Source: Lentisphaeria bacterium UBA1776
Lineage (GTDB): Bacteria > Verrucomicrobiota > Lentisphaeria > Victivallales > Victivallaceae
Length of the DNA: 32,469 nucleotides
Direction of reading: 5' to 3'
Assembly (NCBI GenBank): GCA_002314605.1
Contig: DCGO01000071.1
Span: forward strand, 11,782-44,250
Positions 1 to 7,132 of the stretch are shown in pieces. The translations under genes and the position numbers were made by a program. Under the pieces are notes generated by a model. It was given only the letters and a program-made list of their open reading frames with translations. It searched no databases and was not told the DNA's origin. Within the stretch, counting starts at the first letter, position 1. The number at the start of each line of letters is the position of its first letter.

Positions 1-2
1 CC

Positions 3-110
3 GCTGCCGATGCCAAGGCCGCTGCTGATGCCAAGGCCGCTGCTGATGCCAGGGCCGCTGCTGATGCCAGGGCCGCTGCTGATGCCAGGGCCGCTGCCGA
101 TGCCAGGGCC
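3..110 (+). repeat. 18-bp tandem repeat, six copies
   Basis: Six in-frame copies of an 18-bp unit (gctgctgatgccaaggcc and variants, aag to agg and gct to gcc) encode AADAKA or AADARA. The array touches the window edge, so more copies probably lie upstream. Near-identity of the copies implies recent expansion or ongoing slippage. Confidence 0.9.
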
Positions 111-623
111 GCCGCAGCCGCTCAGGCGGAGCAGAAAACCGCAAAATCTGCTCCGGCAGTTCCTCCGGCGGATTCTGAGATGTCGATTCAGGTGATCCGC
201 CCGAAAGGGACCGCTCCAGCCGCTGCAGTCAGGACGGATTCCGCCGAAGCGGCCCGCAAGCGGGAGGCCCGGCTGAACTGGCAGCGGAGAAAACTGGAGG
301 ACAAGATCTTCAAGCTGAAGCTGGAGATCAAGGATACGGAAAACCGGATGAGCAAGCTTGAAGGTGTCTTTCAGGATGACCGCGCATCGGCAACGAAACT
401 TGCTTCGGTGACGGATAATTCCGGAAGCTGGCGCTACGGATGGGGGATCACTTCCTATTCCAGCCACAGTTCCAATACCCGCCGGAGAGCGGTCAAGCAC
501 CTGGCCAAAGAGAGTGTGGCCATTGCCGAGAGTTACGATTCTCTCAGCAAAAAGCTGATCCAGCTGCAGCTGGATCTCCGCCGCGCCGAGCAGGATCTGG
601 AAGCCCTGAACCGGCGGAAGTAG
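3..623 (+). CDS. Ala-rich coiled-coil protein, 5' end outside window
   Basis: The open frame runs in from the window edge, so the true start is not visible; an internal ATG at 180 would miss the repeat region and has no need to be the start. The visible 206 residues begin with six hexapeptides of the type AADAKA/AADARA, then an Ala/Pro-rich linker (residues about 37-60), then a highly charged Lys/Arg/Glu stretch (about 80-120) and a second heptad-like helix at the C-terminus (about 160-206), both likely coiled coils. A Ser/Gly/Tyr-rich segment (about 130-155) separates them. This resembles TolA-like or other envelope-spanning rods only in composition; no family is recognised. It sits 3 nt upstream of a small exported protein, which suggests an envelope role (inference). 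Confidence 0.7.
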   Translation, partial: AADAKAAADAKAAADARAAADARAAADARAAADARAAAAAQAEQKTAKSAPAVPPADSEMSIQVIRPKGTAPAAAVRTDSAEAARKREARLNWQRRKLEDKIFKLKLEIKDTENRMSKLEGVFQDDRASATKLASVTDNSGSWRYGWGITSYSSHSSNTRRRAVKHLAKESVAIAESYDSLSKKLIQLQLDLRRAEQDLEALNRRK

Positions 624-626
624 ATC

Positions 627-1055
627 ATGCTTTTTTCGCTTACAGAAAAACTGCTGGTTCTTCCGGCAGTTTTTTTTGCTGTCGGTCTGAGTGCGGAGGA
701 TGGATTGAAATCTTTCCGTAAGCAGGTCCTGCAGACTCAGGAGCAGCAGAAAATTCAGCGTCAGGAGCAGTCTTTTCGGGAGGAAAAAAACATGGTTCAG
801 GCCCTGAAACTGCTGGAATCATCCAGCCGTCAGAGTACCGTGACCACGGTGGCGGATCCCCGGATAGCCACGGACCGCAGACCCCTTCTCAGCGGGAGCC
901 CCTATAATCTGCCCGCTTCCCAGAGGAGCATGGTCCGCAACACCGGGGACGGGAGTGCCGCGGCCGGGATCCAGGCGGATATGCACCGCAGCCGGATGCA
1001 GCGTCTCCAGCCGTCCTCCATGCCAGTCCATTCCGGCGGGGGCCGCCGGCGCTGA
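627..1055 (+). CDS. Small exported protein of unknown function
   Basis: 142 residues. The N-terminus is a signal peptide: a short polar start, a hydrophobic core (about residues 8-20) and an Ala-type cleavage site near GLSA|EDG. The mature part starts with a Gln/Glu/Arg-rich stretch (about 28-55) likely to be helical, followed by a Ser/Arg/Gly-rich low-complexity tail ending GGGRRR. No known domain is recognised. The gene starts 3 nt after the coiled-coil gene and ends 19 nt before the nucleotidyltransferase fusion, so it is probably in the same operon. A periplasmic partner of the upstream coiled-coil protein is possible but is inference only. Confidence 0.6.
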   Translation: MLFSLTEKLLVLPAVFFAVGLSAEDGLKSFRKQVLQTQEQQKIQRQEQSFREEKNMVQALKLLESSSRQSTVTTVADPRIATDRRPLLSGSPYNLPASQRSMVRNTGDGSAAAGIQADMHRSRMQRLQPSSMPVHSGGGRRR

Positions 1056-1074
1056 AGAGATCGGGAGATGGATC

Positions 1075-2178
1075 ATGGATGATATTCTGACGGAATCTCT
1101 GCAGATTCACAGGAAGGCGGAGATGCTTCTTCGGGACTTCCGGATCGTGGAACTCTGGGAAAGCATGGGGGCGGAGGTCCGTTTTGTCGGGTCTTTCCGT
1201 TCGAACCTGATGATGGACAAGGATATCGATCTCCACGTTTACACTGGAGAGCTGGATGCGGCTGGGACCCTGGCCGCTCTGGCGCCGCTTTTCGGGGACC
1301 CCCGGGTGCAGCGGAGTACTTTCATCGACGGCGCGGCTACGGACGAGCACTGTCTGGAGTGGCACCTTGCACTGAAAGATGATGACGGGGAGACCTGGAC
1401 CCTTGATATGATCCAGATCCTTGCTGGCTCTGCCTTGGACGGGTTCTTTGAGGAAACGGCGGAGGCCGTGCGCCGGGCGGTGACGCCGGAAATGCGTCTT
1501 GCGATCCTGAAACTCAAAAAAGCGGCGTCGGCGGGAAATACGATCTGCGGCATCGAATTTTACAAGGCAGTGATTGAGGATCATGTGCAGACATGGGAGG
1601 AATTTCTGAACTGGCGGAAATCCAACCCCGTCGGGAGCCTTTTCTACTGGCGCCCGAAAGAAAACTGCCACGGGGGATGGAGCGGAGCCGATGAAGAGAG
1701 AGAACCTGAATATCCGGTCTCCCGGATCCCCTGTGAGATTTTTTCCCTCCGTGAACACCCGGAAATGTTGGAGTGCTTCATCGGTTATTTTTCGTCCCGC
1801 TGGGGACGGGAGGTTCTTTACCGGGACTGCATGACCGCGTCCGTGGAGACGGATTCGCCTTTGCCTCAGTGGTTTTTGGCGGTTTCTCCGGAGGGGGAGA
1901 TCGCCGGAGGGGCGGGATTGATCCCGAATGACTTCATCAGCCGGATGGACCTTGTGCCGTGGCTCTGCGCACTTCATGTGGAAGAATCCTGCCGTCACCG
2001 GGGCCTTGCCGGAGAGATCATTCAATACGCTTCGGCATGTGCAGAATTTCTTGGATACAGGAACCTTTACTGCTGTACGGACCACACCGGCTTTTACGAG
2101 CGGTACGGTTTTGAGTTCATCGGGACCGGATACCATCCGTGGGACGAAACCTCCAGAATTTACCGGAGGAGTTTATGA
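1075..2178 (+). CDS. Nucleotidyltransferase-GNAT acetyltransferase fusion
   Basis: 367 residues. Residues 1-200 look like a minimal nucleotidyltransferase: the GS motif at 39-40, the paired acidic D50-I-D52 about ten residues later and a likely third carboxylate at D111 fit the NTase superfamily. Residues about 215-367 are a GNAT acetyltransferase: the acetyl-CoA loop reads R307-x-R309-G310-L-A312, and the C-terminus has the FYERYGFE motif common at the end of GNAT domains. The start was set at 1075 because a GGGAG lies 7 nt upstream; an open frame continues 40 codons further but would overlap the previous gene. Its stop overlaps the MATE start (ATGA). NTase and GNAT domains both occur in antibiotic-modifying enzymes, but here the substrate is unknown. 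Confidence 0.8.
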   Translation: MDDILTESLQIHRKAEMLLRDFRIVELWESMGAEVRFVGSFRSNLMMDKDIDLHVYTGELDAAGTLAALAPLFGDPRVQRSTFIDGAATDEHCLEWHLALKDDDGETWTLDMIQILAGSALDGFFEETAEAVRRAVTPEMRLAILKLKKAASAGNTICGIEFYKAVIEDHVQTWEEFLNWRKSNPVGSLFYWRPKENCHGGWSGADEEREPEYPVSRIPCEIFSLREHPEMLECFIGYFSSRWGREVLYRDCMTASVETDSPLPQWFLAVSPEGEIAGGAGLIPNDFISRMDLVPWLCALHVEESCRHRGLAGEIIQYASACAEFLGYRNLYCCTDHTGFYERYGFEFIGTGYHPWDETSRIYRRSL

Positions 2179-3575
2179 GCCGGCGGCCCCCGACTTTCCT
2201 CCAGAAACATTTTGACGGCCCCGGCGGGATCTTTGCCCTGCTGCCCATTGCCGTCCCCATGTTTCTCTCCAGCATGTTCGATATGCTGATGATGTTTGTG
2301 GACCGGCTGTTTCTGGCCCGGGTGGGGGTGGTGCATCAGGCGGCGACCATGACCGGAGGGATCACCAACTGGATGGTGGTGTCGTTTTTTGTGGGGATCG
2401 TCAGCTACTCTTCGGCGTTGACGGCCCAGTATTACGGTGCCGGACAGCGGAACAACTGCATTGTCATATTCCGTCAGGCGATGGCGGTGGCGCTCGCAAG
2501 CTATCCTCTGGTGCTGCTGGTGGATTATCTGGTGAGTCTGAGCCCGGTTTTCAGCATGCACTCCGCACTGGAGCAGATGCTGGAAAAGCGCTATTTCTGG
2601 TACATGGCCTTCGGGAGTGTCGTTTCTCTGGTGCGTTTTGCATTTGCCTCGTTTTTTACCGGGATCGGTCGTACAAAAATTCTGCTGTATGCCAATATTG
2701 CGGCGGTGCTGGTCAATGTGGCGGCGAACTGGGTGCTGATCTTCGGTCATTTCGGATTTCCGGCGCTGGGGCTGGACGGTGCCGCCATCGGGACGATCCT
2801 ATCGAATATCGTCAATATGCTGGTGCTGGTCCTGGTGTTCCGCGGCAGCCGGCTCTGGAAACTCTGGGACCGGCCGCAGAGCCGGTTTCTGCAGATGGAT
2901 AAACTCTGGAAACTTCTGCGTTACGGCTTGCCCCAGGGGGGGGAGAACGTGCTTGGGCTGTGCTGTTTCGTACTGCTGGTTTCCAGTTTTCACAGTTACG
3001 GAGACGATATGGCGGCTGCCACGACCATTGTGTTCAACTGGGACGGATTTTCCTTTCATCCCCTGCTGGGGATCCAGATCGCCGTTTCCACCTTGGTGGG
3101 GCAGTCCATGGGGAAAAATGCTCCGGCAACTGCCCAGCGTGCGGCTCATTCCGGATTCAAAGTGGCCATTGCCTACGCCGTTTTCATGATCTTCGTTTTT
3201 CTGACCTTCACCACGCAGATGGTGGGGGTCTTCACACCGGATGTTCCGGGCATTGAATACTCCGAGGTTCGTTTTTACGCCCGGCCCATGTTGAAACTGG
3301 CGGGGCTCTATCTTTTGACCGATGCCGTGCTGATCACCTCCGTGGGGGTCATGCGGGGGGCGGGGGATACCTTCTGGTGCATGATGGTCCACCTTTGCAA
3401 TCAGCTGGTGATCACGGTCGTCATCTGCACATGCGTCTATTGCTGGAAACTTCCGCCGCTGGTGGTATGGATCATCTTTGTGATCTGCGGCATGCTGAGC
3501 AGTGCGACCTTGTTTGCCCGCTACAAGTTCGGTTCCTGGCGGACACTGCGGATCATTGAGGAAAAAAGGTCATGA
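2175..3575 (+). CDS. MATE-family multidrug/cation antiporter
   Basis: 466 residues with about 12 hydrophobic membrane segments in two similar halves, the usual size and layout for MATE (NorM/DinF-type) exporters, which extrude cationic drugs or metabolites using Na+ or H+. Typical features include the N-terminal PIAVPMFLSSMFDMLMMFVD segment and the GAAIGTILSNIVN segment in the first half. The start at 2175 was chosen over an in-frame ATG at 2139 because GGAGGAG (2165-2171) sits just upstream and the start overlaps the preceding stop as ATGA. It ends in another ATGA overlap with the GrpB gene, so translation of the three genes is probably coupled. Substrate unknown. Confidence 0.9.
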   Translation: MSRRPPTFLQKHFDGPGGIFALLPIAVPMFLSSMFDMLMMFVDRLFLARVGVVHQAATMTGGITNWMVVSFFVGIVSYSSALTAQYYGAGQRNNCIVIFRQAMAVALASYPLVLLVDYLVSLSPVFSMHSALEQMLEKRYFWYMAFGSVVSLVRFAFASFFTGIGRTKILLYANIAAVLVNVAANWVLIFGHFGFPALGLDGAAIGTILSNIVNMLVLVLVFRGSRLWKLWDRPQSRFLQMDKLWKLLRYGLPQGGENVLGLCCFVLLVSSFHSYGDDMAAATTIVFNWDGFSFHPLLGIQIAVSTLVGQSMGKNAPATAQRAAHSGFKVAIAYAVFMIFVFLTFTTQMVGVFTPDVPGIEYSEVRFYARPMLKLAGLYLLTDAVLITSVGVMRGAGDTFWCMMVHLCNQLVITVVICTCVYCWKLPPLVVWIIFVICGMLSSATLFARYKFGSWRTLRIIEEKRS

Positions 3576-4150
3576 GGAAAAAGGCCCTGTCGGAAATGAC
3601 TTTGGAAGAGCTGTGGCAGCTTTTTCCCATTGTTCTTGAGCCGTACAATCCCGACTGGCTTTGCTGGTACCGGGAGGAGGAGGATCTTCTGAAGCAGCAT
3701 TTCGGCAGCCGGCTTTTCCGCGTCCGGCATATCGGCAGCACCTCGGTTCCCGGACTTTTGGCCAAGCCCACGGTGGATATTCTGCTTGAAGCCGCGCCGG
3801 ATACCTTGCCTGAAACATTGCGGGAACTGGGGCATGCGTGCAACTACACGGTCATGGCGGAATCGGGGGAGGGGGACAAATACCGTCTGGACCTCTGCAA
3901 AGGCTACACGCAGGAGGGGTTTGCGGAAAGGGTTTTCCATCTGCATATCCGGTATCCGGGAGACTGGGACGAGCCGGTCTTCTGTGCCTTCCTGCGCCGT
4001 CACCAGGAGTGCGCGGCGGAATATGCAAAACTGAAATCAGACTTGAAGGAGCGTTTTGAACACGACCGGGATGGCTGCACAGGAGACAAAGGGGATTTCA
4101 TCCGCTTCTGGACGGCTGCAGCCCGGGAGGAAATAAGGAAGCAGCAATGA
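3572..4150 (+). CDS. GrpB family (UPF0157) nucleotidyltransferase-fold protein
   Basis: 192 residues, the usual length of stand-alone GrpB/UPF0157 proteins. The family signature is clear at residues 53-70: H-I-G-S-T-S-V-P-G-L with AKPTVDI following. GrpB proteins belong to the nucleotidyltransferase superfamily but their reaction is not settled; some are fused to dephospho-CoA kinase or acetyltransferases. The C-terminal third, with FHLHI at about 125-129 and a KxDFI segment near the end, also fits. Start and stop both overlap neighbours as ATGA, so it is embedded between the MATE exporter and a methyltransferase. Confidence 0.88.
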   Translation: MRKKALSEMTLEELWQLFPIVLEPYNPDWLCWYREEEDLLKQHFGSRLFRVRHIGSTSVPGLLAKPTVDILLEAAPDTLPETLRELGHACNYTVMAESGEGDKYRLDLCKGYTQEGFAERVFHLHIRYPGDWDEPVFCAFLRRHQECAAEYAKLKSDLKERFEHDRDGCTGDKGDFIRFWTAAAREEIRKQQ

Positions 4151-4863
4151 AATATGTGAAGAGTTTGAAATATCAGACCCCGCAGTTTCTGTCGAAAATC
4201 ATGGGGCCGAATCCCGTCAAGCTGGCGGAGGAGCTGTTGACCGGACACCGGATCGCGCCGAAAGCCACGGTGCTGGATCTGGGGAGCGGGCAGGGGGTGA
4301 CGTCGGTTTTTCTGGCTCGGGAATACGGCTTCAAAGTGTATGCCGGGGATCTGTGGAGCGACCCGGAGGAGAACCGGAAGTTTTTCGACGCCTGCGGTCT
4401 TACGGCGGAGGAGATCATCCCAGTCAAGGCTGACGGCGAGGATCTCCCGTTTGAAAAATCTTTTTTCGATGGGGTGATCAGCCTCGATTCCTACAACTAT
4501 TTCGGCCGGAACACTGCGTATCTGGACAAAAAACTTCTGCCGTTTCTGAGGCCGGGAGGTTTGATGTATTTCGCTTTCCCGGGGATGAAGAAAGATCTGC
4601 ACGATCATCTTCCTCCGGAGCTGCTGCTCTCCTGGACGCCGGAGCAGCTGGATTACCTGCACGATCTCGTTTTCTGGAAAAAGATCTTTTCCGCATCGGC
4701 CGGTGCGGAAATTCTGGAACTCAAGGAGATGGAGGGCAATGAAGAGGTCTGGGCCGACTGGCTGGCCTGCGACAGCAAATTTGCCGTCAACGACCGCAAA
4801 AGCATGCTTTCCGGCGGGGGAACGTATCTGAATTTCATCGCCGCCGTACTGCGGAAGCGGTAA
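4147..4863 (+). CDS. Class I SAM-dependent methyltransferase
   Basis: 238 residues with a Rossmann methyltransferase core. Motif I, VLDLGSGQG at residues 42-50, binds S-adenosylmethionine; the acidic end of the second strand is near AGDLW (about 70); motif IV is SLDSYNYFG (about 122-130), followed by a helix and the LRPGG motif that commonly precedes strand 5. The small-molecule (UbiE/Methyltransf_11-like) type is more likely than a nucleic-acid enzyme because no RNA or DNA recognition domain is attached. It overlaps the GrpB gene by ATGA and is followed after 16 nt by an exporter. Confidence 0.85.
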   Translation: MKYVKSLKYQTPQFLSKIMGPNPVKLAEELLTGHRIAPKATVLDLGSGQGVTSVFLAREYGFKVYAGDLWSDPEENRKFFDACGLTAEEIIPVKADGEDLPFEKSFFDGVISLDSYNYFGRNTAYLDKKLLPFLRPGGLMYFAFPGMKKDLHDHLPPELLLSWTPEQLDYLHDLVFWKKIFSASAGAEILELKEMEGNEEVWADWLACDSKFAVNDRKSMLSGGGTYLNFIAAVLRKR

Positions 4864-4879
4864 AGGGAAGATTGACGGG

Positions 4880-5785
4880 ATGAGTTTTCTTGCGTTTATT
4901 CTGATTTTCGCCTCGGCTGTGACCCATGTGCTGTGGAATCTGATCGCCAAAAAAGACCACATGTCCATGGGGTTTTACGCCTGTCTGTGTACCTTCGGTG
5001 CACTGGCGTGGTGCCACGTCCAGTTCTGGACGCCGGTGGAGATCTGGAAGCTCCCGGTGACTTTCTGGCTCTGCATGGCGGGGGTCGTTGCATCCGAATT
5101 TCTGTACTGCTGCGGATTGACGCTCACATACAGAAAACTTGATATGGTGACGGCGTATCCGCTGGTCCGGGCGTTCCCCATCCTGCTGACGGCGCTCATC
5201 ACATCGCTGACGGGATTGGGGACGCATCTTTCCTGGCAGGCCTGCACCGGGTTTGCCGTTGTTTTTGCGGGGGTACTCCTGATCCCCCTTGCGAAACTTT
5301 CGGATTTTTCCCTCCGGCAATACTGCCGTACCAGCACACTGCTTGTCCTGATGGCGGCAGGGGGGACCACCGGTTATACGGTTCTTGACAGTCTGGCCCA
5401 GCAGATCCTGCGGGAAAATGCCGGACCGGAGATCGTTTCCACGGTGATCAGCATGAGTTACTATTCCACCCGGTCGATCACTCTGGCCTCCTGCATGTGG
5501 TGCGCCACGCTTTGTTTCAGGAGCGGCCGCGAGGTCATCCGGCAGATCTGGCGTGACCGCAACTGGCACGTCATTGTGGCGGGAATATGCGGGTCATCGA
5601 CGTACGTTCTGGTGCTGGTCGCCATGAATTTTGTGACCAATGTGGCTTATGTGCAGACCTTCCGGCAGCTGGGACTGCCGGTGGGGATGCTGGGGGGCGT
5701 GCTGATCCTGAAGGAAAAGAGCGCTCCGGTGAAATGGGTCGGCGTGGCGCTGATCCTCTCCGGTCTCGCATTCAGTGTGCAATAG
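4880..5785 (+). CDS. EamA/DMT-superfamily transporter
   Basis: 301 residues with about ten predicted membrane helices in two tandem EamA-like halves; the Pro-containing YPLVRAFPILL segment at about 92-102 and the C-terminal GGVLILKEK segment are typical of drug/metabolite transporters. These inner-membrane proteins usually export metabolites or amino acids; the substrate cannot be read from sequence. The start ATG has GGGA upstream and lies 16 nt after the methyltransferase stop, making it the last gene of the plus-strand run. Its stop is 3 nt from the stop of a second, convergent EamA gene, with no room for a separate terminator. Confidence 0.85.
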   Translation: MSFLAFILIFASAVTHVLWNLIAKKDHMSMGFYACLCTFGALAWCHVQFWTPVEIWKLPVTFWLCMAGVVASEFLYCCGLTLTYRKLDMVTAYPLVRAFPILLTALITSLTGLGTHLSWQACTGFAVVFAGVLLIPLAKLSDFSLRQYCRTSTLLVLMAAGGTTGYTVLDSLAQQILRENAGPEIVSTVISMSYYSTRSITLASCMWCATLCFRSGREVIRQIWRDRNWHVIVAGICGSSTYVLVLVAMNFVTNVAYVQTFRQLGLPVGMLGGVLILKEKSAPVKWVGVALILSGLAFSVQ

Positions 5786-5788
5786 GGA

Positions 5789-6640
5789 TCAGATACTCAG
5801 GAGCAGGATGGCCGCCGTTCCGGCGGCCAGGGCCAGAAGTTTGCGCATCCCCAGTTTTTCCCTGAGGAAGAAAACGCCGAGGATGGCCGTCAGGAGAAAA
5901 CTCATCTGGGCGATGGGCAAAACCACCGAGGCTTGACCGTACTGGAGGGACAGGGCCATGGTCACCACGATCCCGGTCACAAATACGCCGGAGAGGAGGC
6001 TGTAGCCAATGACTTTTTTTTCCGGTCTGACCAGACTCTTTTCTCGGAGCCGTGCGTAGAGAATGCCGCCGAAGATCCAGAAAAGGGCATCGATGGCGAC
6101 CACCATGGTCCGGTCCGCTCCGTGGAGGAATCCGTAACGGTAGCTCAACCCCATGGCGGCCCGCATGAGCGAGGCGGTCACCCCCATGGCAAAAGCGATC
6201 TTCCAGCCGGCACGGCTCCGGTCCGCCGGCTCCCGCTTCTCTTCCCACGGAAAAAAGGCGAGGACGGCCCCCAGGGCCAGAACGATGCCGAGCCATTGCT
6301 GAAGCGAGATCTTTTCCCCCAGCAGAAGGGCGGCCCCGAGGACCGCCGGGACCAGATTCAGCCGGTAGAGGGTGGAGCCCACGCCGGCTTCCAGCCCGGT
6401 CATGGATTCCAGCAGCAGGAGATTGCCCGCCGCCGAGAAGAAGCCGGAAATACATCCCCAGAAAAGGGTCGGTCCCCACTGGGGATGGAGATTGATGCCC
6501 GCAAGAGAGATCCCGAACCAGATCATGCCCACCATGGAGACGAAGAGCCCCCGGGAACGGGGTTTCCGGGCAAAGGCCCGGAAGAGAAGATCGTTCATCG
6601 CGGCAAAAAAGAGGCACAGAATCGCGGCGGTGATCGCCAT
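5789..6640 (-). CDS. EamA/DMT-superfamily transporter, second copy
   Basis: 283 residues with about ten membrane helices in two halves; the second half has the SVVLPIAQMSFLLTAILGV segment followed by FLREKL, the standard end of EamA repeat proteins. A longer open frame exists upstream to 6868, but the start at 6640 is preferred: AAAGGAAAC lies just upstream, the hydrophobic first helix begins at once, and the extra 76 residues are not membrane-like and cover repeat sequence. Sequence similarity to the neighbouring EamA protein is only at fold level, so this is not a recent duplicate. Substrate unknown. Confidence 0.85.
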   Translation of the reverse strand: MAITAAILCLFFAAMNDLLFRAFARKPRSRGLFVSMVGMIWFGISLAGINLHPQWGPTLFWGCISGFFSAAGNLLLLESMTGLEAGVGSTLYRLNLVPAVLGAALLLGEKISLQQWLGIVLALGAVLAFFPWEEKREPADRSRAGWKIAFAMGVTASLMRAAMGLSYRYGFLHGADRTMVVAIDALFWIFGGILYARLREKSLVRPEKKVIGYSLLSGVFVTGIVVTMALSLQYGQASVVLPIAQMSFLLTAILGVFFLREKLGMRKLLALAAGTAAILLLSI

Positions 6641-6669
6641 ATTGTTTCCTTTCCGAAGTCTGTAAATAT

Positions 6670-6698
6670 GGTATAATGGAAATAACTTATCTCCACAA
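6670..6698 (-). promoter_or_regulatory. Weak candidate promoter of the minus-strand EamA gene
   Basis: Minus strand reads TTGTGG, 17 nt, TATACC, about 30 nt upstream of the start codon. Both boxes are imperfect. A plus-strand TATAAT at 6672-6677 overlaps it but lacks a partner -35 box. Confidence 0.3.
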
Positions 6699-6958
6699 CA
6701 GTATTTTTCAAGTACCGGTTTTTTGGCGGGATAAAAAAGAAGCGGGCTTGCAATCAACTGGAAAGTGTGTACCGCAGGCAATCCCTGCCGGGTCCTGCGT
6801 CCCATCGGTTCCTGTGATCGTGAATTTGACAGGCGTGAACGCTGGATCAGATTTGAGAAGCTTGGCATTTTGCTCTGATGTGCCGGAGGATCAGCGATTC
6901 CATGCAGGAGTCAGGCTTTTTGAAAGGACCGCAGCCAAAGCATCCATACGGGAAACCA
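6699..6958. other. Intergenic stretch without a convincing gene
   Basis: This divergent intergenic region between the EamA gene and the protease contains the first copy of the 59-bp repeat (6833-6891). A plus-strand open frame of 139 codons (6676-7095) crosses it but has no ribosome binding site, no protein-like composition and covers both promoter regions, so it is judged non-coding. Confidence 0.5.
6833..6891. repeat. 59-bp direct repeat, copy A
   Basis: Aligned without gaps to 10488-10546, it matches at 48 of 59 positions; the last 15 bases, GATGTGCCGGAGGAT, are identical. The two copies lie on either side of the protease gene in the same orientation. Neither copy codes for anything obvious. 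Confidence 0.75.
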
Positions 6959-7013
6959 AATTTTTTAAAAAATTCATTTCAGGACTTGACTTTCAGAAAA
7001 AACGGTATAGGAT
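6959..7013 (+). promoter_or_regulatory. Candidate protease promoter with AT-rich upstream palindrome
   Basis: TTGACT (6986-6991), 16 nt, TAGGAT (7008-7013) gives a plausible sigma-70-type promoter about 120 nt before the protease start. Eleven bases upstream of the -35 box lies the perfect 16-bp palindrome AATTTTTTAAAAAATT (6959-6974), the sort of A/T tract that can act as an UP element or bend DNA. Confidence 0.5.
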
Positions 7014-7132
7014 AGCCTCTGGTTGCAGGGTGGTTCGGCACATGAACTGGAGGAAAAGGCTTTATAAGAGCAGTTTCATTTGGGTTCCGTCTTGAAACGG
7101 TGAAGAGAGCGCCGGGAAGGAGCGTTTCTGAA

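Noticed and set aside
889..2136. Minus-strand open frame (415 codons) opposite the NTase-GNAT fusion
   Set aside because: Arg/His/Pro-rich with no hydrophobic core; the plus-strand gene has two recognisable domains and operon overlaps.
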